64,000 nucleotides of DNA from Cephalopachus bancanus (GCA_027257055.1 JAPVLO010000115.1:2790001-2854000); one strand, 5' to 3'. Positions 12,485-24,215 are shown, counted from the stretch's first letter. The notes: generated from the sequence alone by a model not told the origin. Made by a program: numbers and translations.

Positions 12485-12667
12485 TCAGCATTTATTATCC
12501 AACACATTTTAATTATAATTCTCACAACAACCCGGCCTGAAGAAGGCAGTACTAGCTCCATATTACCAGCCAGGTACCTGAGGCTCAGAAAGATTTAGCA
12601 AATTTCCCAAATTCAAACAGTTTAGAGGGGCCAGCTAAACCAGGATTCAGACCTTGTTCTGCTACTG
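12485..12667 (-). repeat. MIR SINE (antisense)
   Basis: Read in reverse, it follows MIR: 'AATTCTCACAACAACCC', 'CCTGAGGCTCAGAAAGATTT', 'AACCAGGATTCAGACC'. The Alu at 12681 is inserted at its edge. Confidence 0.75.
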
Positions 12668-12680
12668 CACCAGGTGAATT

Positions 12681-12935
12681 TTTTTTTTTTTTTTTGAGTT
12701 GGAGTCTCACTCTGTCGCCCAGACTGGAGTACAGTGGCCGCACCATCCACCGCAGCCCTGACCTGCTGGGTTCCGGCGATCCTTCCGCCTCAGCCTTCCG
12801 AGTAGCCAGAATTACAGGCATGCGCTACCATTAACCTGGCTGATTTTTTGATTTATTGTAGAGATGAGGTCTCGCCAAGTTGCCCAGGCGGGTCTCGAAT
12901 CCGCGGGCTCAGGCAATCCACTCACCTCAGCCTCC
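12681..12935 (-). mobile_element. Young-type Alu, 5'-truncated
   Basis: Antisense Alu with a long poly(T) head and the lineage-specific GAGTTGGAGTCTCACTCTGT start. It is flanked by near-perfect direct repeats CACCAGGTGAATT at 12668 and 12936, a clear target-site duplication. Truncated inside the left arm. Confidence 0.95.
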
Positions 12936-13065
12936 CACCAGGTGAATTTTAAATACAAATATTTTCAACTCATTTGCCTGATTAAAATTCTTCAGTAACT
13001 TCCTGCTGCTTACAGAAATTTTTTTTCAATATTTTTTGCCCTTACAAAACTATTTTCTCCAAAAA

Positions 13066-13475
13066 TCTTGTCTTGTTTGTTTGTGCTGCTATAGCAAAAT
13101 ACCACAGACTGGGTAATTTATAAAAAGCAGAAATTTATTTCTTATAGTTCTGGAGGCTGGGAAGTACTTGATCAAAGCACTGGTAAGTTCAGTGTCTGGC
13201 GAGGGTGACTCTGTACTTCCAAGATGGCACCTTGAAGGTGCATCCTTCAGAGCAGATGAACACTGTGTCCTCACATACCAGAGGACGAAAGGGGACAAAG
13301 GGGCAAACTCCCCTCTGTCAAACCCTTTTATAAGGGTACTTGATTTCATTCACAAGGGCAGAGCCCTTACGACTCAATCACATCCCAAAAGCCACACATC
13401 CCAATACTGTTGCAGTAGGGATTAAATTTCAACATGTATTTTGGAGGGACACAAGCATTCAAGTAACAGCAAATC
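13066..13475 (-). repeat. MaLR-type solo LTR (antisense)
   Basis: Contains 'GTGCTGCTATAGCAAAATA', 'CACAGACTGGGTAATTTATA', 'TCTGGAGGCTGGGAAGT' and 'GGGATTAAATTTCAACATGT', the reverse of a MaLR-family LTR. The same family as 23858-24215; related to 16703-17033. Confidence 0.65.
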
Positions 13476-13484
13476 TTTACATGG

Positions 13485-15190
13485 AACACTACCCTATCAC
13501 ACAGGAAGCAGCAGAGTAGACTCAGCACAGGTGGGAGTGAGGCCCAGCACCCTGTCAGCCTGCTTTCCTGGTTGACCTCTCCCCTTGAAATCTCAACACC
13601 ATGTCGTTTGTTTAAGACTCAACCCCTGGCCTCTTGCTGTATTTTCCACCTTAATGAGTAGGTGGAACATCCATTCAGGACTCCAAGAGCCACCCTTCTC
13701 ACCACCTTCTCCCTCTTCCTCCATAAGTAATACATCAGCAAGTCTGTTTTCTTGGCCGTCTATATCTCTCTTGAAGTAGCCTTTTGCTCTTCATTTGCAC
13801 TTTCACCATCCAAACACCCAAATCCAAGCTCTTATAAGTCTCTTGCCTAGAATATGGGTAGAGCCTCCTCCTCACATCCCCACTCTTGTGCCCTGGCAGT
13901 CCATTCACACACAGCAGTCAGAGTGAGCTGACACACAATTCCCAGCTGAAGAAGAGGCCATTTTGACATGAACTTCTGACATCAAAGTAGCATTATCACA
14001 TAACCACCTCCCCCATCAAACATGACAAGTATTTCCTTTTCACATTTTATTTTGTTAATTTTTTTGGTAACTTTGAAATGAGACTATCCACCAAAAAGTA
14101 AGATGATCCAAAATGATTGGGTACTGGTTGCTTGATTTGCTGTGTGACCACTGAGTTTCCCCAGCTGTAGAGCAGAGTATATAGAATCTGCTTCTTTTCT
14201 CTTGCCTACAGTTATATGGAAAAACTTACATAAAACGTTCAGAATTAATTACAAGGAACATATACATCTAAAGCACTGTTATGTTTCACTGACATGAAAT
14301 AATAAATTTGGATATATGGACATTTGGTTGACAATGTGATGTTCTAAGATCTAAAACAAATTTGGTGATGTAATTAAATACCTATCTTTCCACTTTTTCT
14401 TGTATATAGGACAAGATCCTCTCAGAACCTATTTATATTTATACATGGAGTTGGCCACATGGTCACATAAATCATGGGAAAATTTGGAGCAGATGTTGCC
14501 TGGTAGCTGGAATTTTTCCATTAGGACTGCATTTTCATGGAAAACTGACACAGAGCAGACTTCCTACATGCTTCACAGATAGAGTAATAGAGCTACTTGA
14601 AAGGAATATTTATATTCTAGATAGGCTGATTTTTAATCAACAAATGTGATTGCTTTATTATTGTCTGGTCTCAGATGAGTCAGACGGCAGAGTGCACAGA
14701 CATTTCCCGGTGGTAGGGGAGCGAGCCATGGGGGAGAAAGCTTTATGGTACCTTGTCTATCTGTCAGTGTGATCTTAAGCTCTTTTTCCTTGCTGGTAAT
14801 AGAGACCTTCCCAGGGGACTTTCACAGTAGCCCCCCTTGAGATTTCAGCCTCAGAAACTTTTATATGAGAAGGAAGGGGTGAGTGTGAACTAAACCTGAA
14901 ATTCACCAATTACAGAACACAACTCTTTGGCAGTGCACCGCAGTCAAAGATTTTTGAAATCTTCTGTTTTGCTGGTGTTTATGACTTTGAGCTGGTTTCA
15001 TCTGAAGTAATTGTTTTGAACCTTGTTTGGAAGAATTTTCCACACACGATTTTCTAGCGAGAAAGAATGTCCTTCTGAAGACACACGTCTGTGCTTCTGA
15101 GATAAAGTAGGTGATGTTCTGCTTCGTGTGGCCTCTGGCTCCCCAGCTTTTCTTCCTCCCTTTCATGTTACCGAGTGGAGCATAAAGAGC
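13485..15190. other. Intergenic, no recognised gene or repeat
   Basis: AT-rich unique sequence. The open frame at 14903-15328 (minus) has no recognisable similarity and overlaps the duplicated segment at 15195. Confidence 0.45.
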
Positions 15191-15194
15191 CATA

Positions 15195-15425
15195 GTCCAG
15201 ATTTTCTTCTTTTTGTAACTTGGAAAATGAATAAGTAAAGCTACAACGTTCAACTTGGGAGGTCTGGCGGATAAATGGATTAGAAAATGACGTAGCCCAA
15301 ACAATGACTCAATTCGAGTTTTTGACATAGAATAAGGTTGTTTAAGTCTACTGATCTCAAATTAGGTTAGATGTTCTGAATAGCTGAAAACACCCTCCTC
15401 GGCTGGCTATCTGAGTTCAGGAGAG
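15195..15425. repeat. Local duplicated segment, copy A
   Basis: Shares long near-identical stretches, same orientation, with 18930-19505: 'CCAAACAATGACTCAATT', 'TTTTTGACATAGAATAA', 'TCTCAAATTAGGTTAG' and 'CTGAAAACACC'. Not a repeat family I recognise. Confidence 0.7.
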
Positions 15426-15910
15426 GTTTGAGGTGGGTGAAGAGAAGAAGGGCAAATGTCCCCTGGGAGCAGTGGGAATTTGAGGATGGGGGAAGATGCA
15501 GAACACGCTCTTTTTCCTGTTCTGAGCACCCAGGTGGAGAAGGGCCCATCACTGGTGTTCTGCAGGAGAAAGGCAGCTGCAGACCCATCTCAGAGTAGCC
15601 AGGGGTTCGACCTGGCAGAACAACTCATAGACAAAGAGGAATGGCAAGAATGCCTTAAATCTGAAAATCACTTTTCTGGTTGAGGTGATTGCAAGGATTA
15701 CAGAAAAGAGGGTAGATACTATCAACTTGTTTTATCCAAAGAGACTTGTGCATATCTATTAGACCATGCTGCCCTTGTCATTTAATGTTCTGAGTATTTA
15801 TTGAGTACTTACTGTGAACTAAGTAGTATGTGTACTAAGCTTAGTTATTAGGTGATTTCCACGTTGCTTTTATCAGCACAGTTCTATTCTATTCAGAATT
15901 AATTTCCTGA

Positions 15911-16198
15911 CCAGGTGTGATGGCTCATGCCTGTAATCCCAGCACTTTGAGAGGCAGAAGTGAGAGGACTACCTGAGCCTAGGAGTTCGACACCAGTCTT
16001 AGTAACTTGGTGAGAACTCATCTCTACAATAAATCAAAAAATTAACTGAGTGTGTTGGCACACACCTGAGGTTCCAGCTACTTGGAAGACTGAGGAGTAA
16101 GGATCACCTGAGCCCAGCAGTTCGAGGGTGCAGTAGCCATGAGTATGCCACTGCACTTCAGCCTGGATGACAGAGTGAGACTCCAACTCAAAAAAATT
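15911..16198 (+). mobile_element. Older intermediate Alu
   Basis: Complete two-armed Alu. It already has the CTCATCTCTACAATAAATC linker and ACTCCAACTC end of the local lineage but retains the ancestral GGAGTTCGACACCAG left-arm B-box region, so it predates the T-arm-like change. Confidence 0.92.
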
Positions 16199-16702
16199 TT
16201 TTTTAATCAAAATTAATTATTGGATTTAAAAAGAAACAGTTTGAATCACAAAAAAGACACATAGACTGCAAAAACAAACAAAATATTAGCCATGGCTCTT
16301 TGGGTAATTAGATAACAGGCAATTTTTATGTTTTTACAATATTTTATGCCTAACTTAGATACTAGGAGAAAGTCCTCAAACAATGAATCATCTACAGTTA
16401 GCAAGTGCAGCATGCTATTTGTTGCCATAACTACACAAATCTTTACAGACTGGTCACCTAGGTATTTAGCATTGGAAGCTGGTTGATCTACAGACATCTA
16501 CTTCTTTGGAAGCCCTCACACTTAGACCCTCTTAGATTTTGTTATAGCTTTGCCATACATGGCCCTTAGAGTGAACAAGTTTGGGGCAACCGAGGTTCAA
16601 GTACCAGAGAACACATGTGTCAATGTCTAATTTGCTTAGATACATTTTATGTATACAAAAATAGAATTTATATCACTTTCAAAACCAGCATAAAAGCAAG
16701 TT

Positions 16703-17033
16703 TCTATGATCTGAATGCCTGTGTCCCCCCAAAATTCATATGTTGAAATCTAATCCCCAATGTGATGGTATTAGGAAGTGGGGCCTTTGGGAGTTCACTC
16801 AGTCAAGAGGGTGGAGCCCTCAGAGTGACAAAAGAGACCCGAGGGAACTTGTTTCTCCTCTTCGTGAGAACACAGCAAGAAGGCTCCCTTCCATAAACCA
16901 GAAGGTGGTCCCTCACCAGACACTCTGCCAGCACCTTGATCCTGGACTTCCCAGCCTACACAACTATGAGAAATAAAGTTCTGCTGTTTATAAGCCACCA
17001 GTTAATGGTATTTTGTTATAACAGACTAAGATA
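16703..17033 (+). repeat. MaLR/MLT-type solo LTR
   Basis: Runs from CTATGATCTGAATGCCTG, through 'CCCCCAAAATTCATATGTTG' and 'CTTGATCCTGGACTTCCCAG', to 'GGTATTTTGTTATAACAGAC'. A typical MaLR LTR architecture with AATAAA near the end. No coding interior. Confidence 0.7.
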
Positions 17034-17039
17034 CCAGTC

Positions 17040-18280
17040 CTTCCACTTTCTGCCAGAAAACTGCATCACACTATTGCTTTTATTCTTTTTTCTTGGGCCA
17101 AGTTTAGACGAGACATAAACTCTAGGTAATTCCTAATGCACCAAGGTATACAGAGACACCTGCTGCTGGAGTCACTGAGGCTGTCACTGAATAGCATAAG
17201 GGCCACGTCACTGGGGAGTGCAGGCCAAGGACTTAACTCTTTATAAATACTGATTGAGTTAAGTAAGCATTTTTGGATTTCACATAAATGTTTCTATCTT
17301 AAAAACTTGCAAAACCTGCAAGAAAAACAATAAAGATGAAATATTGGATGAATTAAGGATGACCAAAGGGTGCAGGAAAAAAGGTGTGTAGACTTATTCT
17401 ACATGAAGTTTCAGGTTGTAGTGAGTTATGGACATACCTTAAAGTCATATGATAGTGACAATTATCCATAGCCTGAGAAAGCCTACCTCGCTATTGCTAT
17501 TGCTATGAAGTCCAAGGTACAAAGTGTATGAATATTATTGTGTTGCAGTCAACCAGTGGAAAATACCAGTTTTGAACTTGGACCTGCCAAAGTGCACCTC
17601 TAAGTTATGTTTTGATTATCTCAGCATAAATTTTCTTCACATGTTTGCTAAACAGGGTAACATTGCCATGGATACTTTCCACTGCTCCATAACTTCCCTT
17701 ACACATTCTGGCACTTTCTTTCAAAGCTACCACATATGATACCGATTGAACATATTAGCATGTCATTTGTTCTCAGCACGGCTGGGAAATCCAGATAAAA
17801 GGCTGCTTAAAAATATAAAAGAGAGAGGAAGCATAAAAAAGAGGAGAAGGGGAGGGGTGGAGGCACAACTGGATTAAAAAAACATGCTGGGAGTGACTTA
17901 ACCCTTTCTAACTCATGTGACCGCTACATTTAGGCTAACAAAGTAGCTTCCTGGGCAAAGAGAAAGACAAGATAAGGCACTGCATTTAATTGAACTGGCT
18001 GACAATGGGGAGCAGAGAGGGAGGAGACAGTGGCACACAAGAAAGATGGAGGACAACTCTCTCTGCACTCACTGACAAGGTGTCACCCATGGGGCAAACC
18101 CAGGAGGCCACTGCTCAGTCTTCAGCGTCTTCACACACCTGTGCTGTGTGGAATGACAATGACTTCCCTGTACTCACTGGTGTGTTTAGCTACTCAGAGA
18201 GGCTGTGGGACTCTCGGTATCCATTCAGACTCTTCCTTCTGTGCTGTGACAGAGATGACGAGTGAGTGAGGTACAGTGGC
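17040..18280. other. Intergenic, no recognised gene or repeat
   Basis: Includes a purine-rich tract near 17820-17870. Nothing supportable as a gene. Confidence 0.45.
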
Positions 18281-18289
18281 AAATGTTTG

Positions 18290-18900
18290 GCTCCCTGCAT
18301 AGCCTCCTAAATGTGTCTGCGATATGTCCGCTGCTGTTCACCTCCACTGCCATGCTGAGCCCAGCTGCAGACTCCACAACAACCCCTCACTGCCCTTTCT
18401 CAGCCCTCATCCCCGATTTTCCCACCCCTTCTCTCCACTGCCGACACAGAGGCCTTGCTCTGCTTATATACCTTCAATTGTTTCTCCCTTTGTTCTAAGA
18501 AAGAATCCAACATCCCTCATGAGGTCCTATGTGGTGGGCTTCTCTGCTACTTCTCATCCCCGGTATCCACCCTCTGGCTCCCCTCATACCATGTTTCCTT
18601 CCTCTCTCTTCCTTCCTGGGACACTGGTCATCTTCAGGCAGAGCCACAGCACCTGCTGCATCTCGTGACTGGACTACCTGCTGTTGTCTCCCGCTGGCGC
18701 TGCCCCAGCACCAGTCCCTCCCAGTTCCTGCCTCACCCTTCTTTCAGATTTTGGCTCAGGCATCACTTCCTCAGAGAAACCTTGGTCCAGGCCAGGCCCG
18801 GCCCCTTGTTATTCACTGAAACAGAACCATGTTCTTTTCCTTCGTGGTACTTCCCCAGGTTCTAACAAGGCATCAAGCAAATACACTGAGCCTTATTTCT
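18290..18900 (+). repeat. L2 LINE fragment
   Basis: Pyrimidine-rich L2 3' region with the typical 'TTTGGCTCAGGCATCACTTC' and 'CTCAGAGAAACCTTGGTCC'. Several overlapping open frames here are products of low stop-codon density, not genes. Its end appears displaced to 19510-19592. Confidence 0.65.
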
Positions 18901-18929
18901 CTTGACGGACCATCAAAACCACAGTCCAG

Positions 18930-19505
18930 AACTCCTTCTTCTCGTTATTTGAAAGAAGTATGGCTGGGCACGGCGGCTCACACCTATAATCCCAGCGCTT
19001 TGGGAAACCGAAGTGAGAGGATTGCCTGAGCCTGCAGGTTCAAGACCAGCCTGGGCAACTTGGCGAGACCTCATCTCTACAATAAATAAATAAATAAATT
19101 AGCCGGGCGTGGTAGCGCCTTTAGTTCCAGTAACTTGGAGGTGTGGTAGCTTCTTTAGTTCCAGTTACTTGGAAGGCTCCTGCTCAGCCGGAGCCCAGCA
19201 GGTCGACGCTGGGGTGGCCATGAGCATGCCGCTGCACTCCAGCCTGGGTGGCAGAGTGAGACTCCAACTCAAAAAAATAAAAATAAAATTAAAAAATGAA
19301 GAAGTAAAGCTATACTATTTAATGTATGTGAAAAGCTATACTATTTAATGAATGGATGTGAAAATGACTTAACCCAAACAATGACTCAATTAGATTTTTT
19401 GACATAGAATAAAGTTGTTTAACCCTGCTGGTCTCAAATTAGGTTAGGTGTTCTGTATAACTGAAAACACCTTCCTCAGTTGGGTGGTTATCTACGATTT
19501 CAGGG
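18930..19505. repeat. Local duplicated segment, copy B, with Alu inside
   Basis: Homologous to 15195-15425. Sequence matching copy A stops at 18960, is interrupted by the Alu at 18962-19297, and resumes at about 19300. A small extra tandem duplication of about 24 bp (AAAGCTATACTATTTAATG) lies at 19307-19355. Confidence 0.7.
18962..19297 (+). mobile_element. Alu with internal 34-bp duplication
   Basis: Full-length Alu with direct repeats GAAAGAAGTA/GAAGAAGTA. Its left arm has an intermediate B-box region (GCAGGTTCAAGACCAGC). The right arm carries a tandem duplication: GTGGTAGC...ACTTGGA occurs at 19109-19139 and again at 19143-19172. Confidence 0.93.
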
Positions 19506-19509
19506 GAAT

Positions 19510-19592
19510 TTCATAAAAGCAGAAACTGTTTTACCCTTGGTTTCTAGCACAAGGCCTGGCACACAACAGGTATGCAATAAATATTTGTATTA
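19510..19592 (+). repeat. L2 LINE terminal fragment
   Basis: Has the L2 end: 'GGTTTCTAGCACAAGGCCTG', 'GCACACAACAGGTATGCAA' and 'TAAATATTTGTATTATC'. Probably the end of the L2 at 18290. Confidence 0.65.
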
Positions 19593-19599
19593 TCTCAGC

Positions 19600-20490
19600 T
19601 ATGACCTCTAACCTAGTTATCCACCAACTTCTCAACCCCCACAACCAGCTGTGATGAGTAGATTACATTTGTAATTATTTTCTTTCTCCTTTTATATTTT
19701 ATCTCCAAAGAGCTGGCTTCACCAAAAGCTAATTTTTTAAAAGAGATAACGCTCCTTAATGATAAATCAGGCTTAGAACAAAAAAACAGAAAAAGGTAAT
19801 GTGGTATTATTTCATTATTTTTATTTGCCGTCATGAATTGACAACAATTTCTGGCCAACTTTCAACTATTTGGCTATGCCAGATCACAGAGAATTCAGAA
19901 TGGGTCCAGGTCAGAAACCAGACCTAGTCAACTAAGCTCCCTCTTATAATGAAAGCTTCTCAGAGCTGACTGTCCTCTGTGCCTGGACAACCAGTGGCAG
20001 TCACACAACTCCAAACCAAATATGAGAAAATGAGTCCAAGGTACAGCTCTTCGGTGATCCACACTCCCAGAACTATGGTCCTGAGACCATGCAGACCCTG
20101 TTTAGAGTGGTAAAGACCTTAGGGATTAAAATCACACTTGGCCACAAAGAACATTATTGTTAATAACCTTAACTGACAATAGTGCATGAGAAGAAACCAC
20201 AGAGGGTCTCAGATTAAAATCTGCCTAACAGATCAGTACATTGAAAGAATAAACATTTCTGTTCTGAGACTGGCTATGGTGATTGTTGACTTCATATATT
20301 CATTCATAGAACATTTGGAAAAGTGGGGGTGCATCAAAAATCTATCTCTTGATTACTTAGTTTGGAAACTCAGGGGTTCACAGTGAATTGCCCAACTTTT
20401 CAGAGCAAGCCAGTAGAACAACCAAGCTGAAAACTTGCTCTGATTACAGCCTGTTAAGGGTTCTTTTGTTCAGTCCACAATTACAAAAGG
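19600..20490. other. Intergenic, no recognised gene or repeat
   Basis: AT-rich, short open frames only. Confidence 0.45.
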
Positions 20491-20494
20491 GCTT

Positions 20495-20635
20495 GATAAG
20501 ATATGGTCCAGGGACCACCTGCATCAAGACCACTCCAGGGAGTTTGTGGAAAACACCCTAACCCAAAACTTCTAGGAATGGAACCCAGACATATACATGT
20601 ACAGTAACCTTATCAAGGATTCTGATGTCCACTGA
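20495..20635 (-). repeat. MER5-like hAT transposon remnant
   Basis: Reads like a reversed MER5A: 'GGTCCAGGGACCACCTGCAT', 'CCAGGGAGTTTGTGGAAAAC', 'AAGGATTCTGATGTCC'. Heavily diverged. Confidence 0.5.
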
Positions 20636-21259
20636 CAGGTGACAATCACATAGCTGGACTTACATTTATGGCATGAAAGCTCACATATGTAGAATGAAGC
20701 CTGTGATCTTCTTGAATCTCTTTGTTGAAGTCACTGGTGCCTAAGACTTCTACATTATGAGGACGTGGAGAGAGAAGGAGTATGTTGCTAAAATTAGAGG
20801 AATTATTTTGAATGAGGAAAGAGCATTCTTTTCAGTGCCTTCCGGTGGAACCACTCCAAGCCACTGCTTAGCCTCAAAGTTTAAACACACTTTCTACAGT
20901 TTAGGTGACCAAGCAATAGAATTCAGGGTCTGCCAGTGGGAAGAGGATAGAGGTGGATTCCCTTGCTTTGTGTTGAGACACTGAAGGGTTGCACCTCAGG
21001 GGTGAGGGGAAGTAGAAGTAGGTAGGCCTTTACAGGGACTATAGTTCAGCTTTGAGTTACCTCAGTCTCCGAAGTTCTTTTGAGCTCATCTTGGCTTGCT
21101 GAGACACTTTGGAGTCTGGCAAAAGTAAACATAATTCCTCTCTGGAATTATAACCTTGTGTTGTCCTCTATTTCTACAAAAAGTTTTATAAGTACAATGT
21201 CAAGCACAAGATTAAAAATAACCAGGGCCATTCAAAGACAAGACAACGTAAGAGAAAAA

Positions 21260-21570
21260 TAAGACAAACTAGAGAAAAGAAACAGGCCCACAAGAATTTC
21301 AGAGGTTAGAGGTAGACTTTAAGTGATTATGCTATTCATATTCCAAGAGTTAAAAGATAAGTTTAAGATTTATTGTCAGAACTAAAATCTATCTTTAAAA
21401 AATCAAAAGGAAATTTTGAAAATTAGAAATACCATAACTGAAATCAACAACTCAGTGAATCTGTTTAACAGTAGATTAGATATAACTGAAGAAAAAAAAC
21501 TGGTCAACCTTCCCAAGAAGACCCAAAATAGCTCAAGAGAACAAGAAAGGTGACTGTGGACAAGAAATTT
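21260..21570 (+). repeat. L1M ORF1-region fragment
   Basis: Has the L1 ORF1 pattern 'ATAACTGAAATCAACAACTC', 'AACAGTAGATTAGATATAAC', 'TGAAGAAAAAAAACTGGTC'. No open frame survives. Confidence 0.6.
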
Positions 21571-21999
21571 GTCCAAGACGAGGTCCAATTCTTCATGCAC
21601 ATAGGGACTTGTGCAGTCTGAGTCTTCCATTGGTGTTAAAGTAGGGAGTACCCCAGTTTTCTTATCAACTTTCTCAGGTGTGGGGAAGAAGGAAAAGAAG
21701 AAAGGCTTAAAAATTGTCAGGAAACATCAAAAAATGGAGTCAGATTCTTTATTATATAGGCCAATTTATTTAATGTAAAGAATGGTATATTTTCACTTAA
21801 ATTTACTATTTTATTCACAGTGCTATTTTTCTTGCCTGTTCTGTATTCCCTTGTTTCTCTATTCTTGCCTTCTTTTGACTAATTATTTTTATATTGCACT
21901 TATCTCTCCATTAACTTGGGAGTTTGATATAATTTTTAAATAATTCCTTTAATATTTACCCCAGAGTTTGGAGCATGCATTATGACTTATCAAAAATCC

Positions 22000-23125
22000 A
22001 GTAATAGTTGGTGTTTCTGATTCCTTCTGGATGATGCAGTAATTTTATATAACACTTCAACTTTGTTATTATTTGGGTTTAAATATATATTTTTTTGTTG
22101 TTTTTTTTTTTAATTTTTTTTTTTTTTTGAGTTGGAGTCTCACTCGGTCACCCAGATGGGAGTGCAGTGGCCGCTCCTGGCCACCACAGCCTCGACCTGC
22201 TGGGCTCTGGCGATCCTTCTGCCTCAGCCTTCCAAGTAGCTGGAATTACAGGCGCGTGTTACCATGCCCGGCTGATTTTTTGATTTATTGAAGAGATGAG
22301 GTCTTGTTGCCCAGGCGGGTCTCGAACCCACGGGTTCAGGCAATCCACTCACCTCAGCCTCCCAAAGGCGCGGGATTACAGGCTGAGCCACCGATCCTGG
22401 CTAATTTTTATCTTTTTAACCCTTATGATACATGATTATTATTTTATGCAGTCAACAATCATTTATATTCATCTACATATTTGAATTTTCATTGTTGTTT
22501 ATTTCTTTCTGCATCTCCAAATGTCCATTTCAGATCATTTTTCTTGTACCTTAAATATGCTTCTTAATGTTTCCCTTAGTGCAAGTACTTCTGGAGAAAA
22601 ATCCTCTCATTTTTTTCTTTTGCCTGAAATTTATCACATCACCATTTCTTAAAAATATTTATTTGTAGATATAGAATTCTAGGTTAGCAGTTATATATTT
22701 TCAGTACTCTGGGAATATAGTTCCAATATCTTTTGGCTTCCATTATTTCTTTTTGGAATACGGCTGCCAGTCTAATGGTGACTCCTTTTAAGGTAACTTG
22801 TTTTTATTTATTTACAAATTGATGGCTAGTCTTATAATTGTTTTTCTCTCTAGTTTTTAGAGATTTACTTATGTACCTAGGTGTGGGTTTCCTTTTATTT
22901 CTCTTAGGGTTCCTACACCTTTAGAATCTATGCTTTAATAGCTCTTATCAGTTTTGAAATGTTCTCTACTATTGTCTCCTAAAATATGATCTATTCTCTA
23001 CTCTCCTTCAGAGACTCCAATTACACTTACATAAGACTCTATTTCTTATGTTCTCTTCTTTGTTTTAAATTATTTTCTTCTCCCCATGCTTCATTCTGAA
23101 AATTTTCCTTTTGCTAACTGACACA
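22000..23125 (-). repeat. L1M LINE, ORF1/inter-ORF region (antisense)
   Basis: Reverse-strand L1 signature: 'AGTGCAAGTACTTCTGGAG', 'TATAGAATTCTAGGTTAGCA', 'TTTTGGCTTCCATTATTTC', 'TACCTAGGTGTGGGTTTCC'. Split by the Alu at 22112-22402. Confidence 0.65.
22112..22402 (-). mobile_element. Young-type Alu, full length
   Basis: Antisense, with long poly(T), GAGTTGGAGTCTCACTCGGT start, and an end reading GCGCGGGATTACAGGCTGAG then CCACCGATCC. Carries the lineage-specific left arm (reverse: GTGGGTTCGAGACCCGC). Confidence 0.94.
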
Positions 23126-23127
23126 TT

Positions 23128-23425
23128 TCAAAATTCAGTGCCTTTAAAACCACCTGGAGATCTTATTAAAATACAATTCTGAGTCACTAAGTCTATGCTG
23201 GGCCTAAAATTCTGCTTTTCTAAAAAGTTCTTCTACAGAATGAGGTAGGTAAAAACTAAGGAAATGTAAGTAAAGTATGGGCTTTAGTTAATAATAATGC
23301 ATCCATACTATCTTTGCAACTTTTACGTAAATTTAAAGCGATTCTAAAGTTAAAATTTTATCTTAAAAAATGTTTTGAGCTTACGCCAATGCTGCTGGTC
23401 CAAAGATTACAGTCTAAGTATGAGA
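23128..23425 (+). repeat. MER5A-like hAT element split by an L1 tail
   Basis: The left part (AAAACCACCTGGAGATCTTA..., GCTGGGCCTAAAATTCTGC) and the right part (ATGCTGCTGGTCCAAAGATT, 23390) are the two halves of one MER5A-type element. The middle is L1-derived. Confidence 0.6.
23230..23372 (+). repeat. L1M 3' terminal fragment
   Basis: Matches old L1 3' ends: 'TTAGTTAATAATAATGCATC', 'TTGCAACTTTTACGTAAAT', 'TCTAAAGTTAAAATTTTATC' and an A-rich tail. Inserted inside the MER5-like element. Confidence 0.6.
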
Positions 23426-23513
23426 TGCTAACCAATCTTTCAACCCTGACCTCCTCTTCCAGACAACCTCAAATATGTAACTAATAAACCTTTTAATATC
23501 TTCTAGGCATATA

Positions 23514-23747
23514 TGAGGGTGCCAAAAAAAGTATACACATTTTAAGTGGTGTTATCTATGTATTACTTTTCGAAGTTGAATTAAATTATGGTAACAATGT
23601 GTAGTATGATGTTCACTCATCTGTGCTTTTGCCATTTTCTTTGACTGTCCTCCTGTCACATGGTAACCCTAGCATTCATTTCATTAACACCATCTTTTGA
23701 GTGAACACCATATTTAAAATGTGTATACATTTTGTTGGCACCCCCCA
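23514..23747. mobile_element. Tc1/mariner-type MITE, copy 1 (234 bp)
   Basis: About 28-bp imperfect inverted ends: GGGTGCCAAAAAAAGTATAC at the left and GTATACATTTTGTTGGCACC at the right. Flanked by TA on both sides. No coding capacity. Related to 54880-55087. The family name is not known to me. Confidence 0.8.
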
Positions 23748-23857
23748 TATATATACAGTGCCATTCATTTTAACATTCAAACTAAATTTGAATAGAAATA
23801 TTCATAGGACCGGAATTCATTCTGCTCCTTCAGGCTGCCTAAAATAGTTTACATTTG

Positions 23858-24215
23858 TCTTAGCTTTGTGTTGCTACAACAGAATACCAAAAGCTAGGTA
23901 AGTTATAAAGCACAGAAATTTATTTCTCACAGTTCTGGAGACTGGGAAGTTCAAGATTAAGCCACCAGCAATTGTTTGATATGGGCTCAGTCTTTGCTTC
24001 CAGGACGGCACCTTGATCGAGCGTGTGCCCTCACATGGTAGAAGAGTGTGAACACACTTCTGAAAACCCTTTTGATAGCAGCATTAATCCATTTAGGAGG
24101 GCAGACCCCTTGAGACCTAAACACCTTCTGTCAGGCCCCACCTCCCACCACTGTTGTGCTGGAGATTAAGTTTTTAACATGTGAATTTGGGGAGACACAT
24201 TCAGACCATAGCAAT
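23858..24215 (-). repeat. MaLR-type solo LTR (antisense)
   Basis: Same family and orientation as 13066-13475: 'TGTTGCTACAACAGAATACC', 'CTCACAGTTCTGGAGACTG', 'GCATTAATCCATTTAGGAGG', 'GGAGACACATTCAGACCATA'. Confidence 0.65.

Noticed and set aside
18262..18905. Cluster of proline/serine-rich open frames
   Set aside because: Falls in a pyrimidine-rich L2 LINE fragment. All three forward frames are open, which is typical of low stop density rather than coding.
1..20000. TGFBI exons at the left side
   Set aside because: In human the gap between LECT2 and TGFBI is larger than the 54 kb available here, and I recognised no fasciclin-domain coding sequence.
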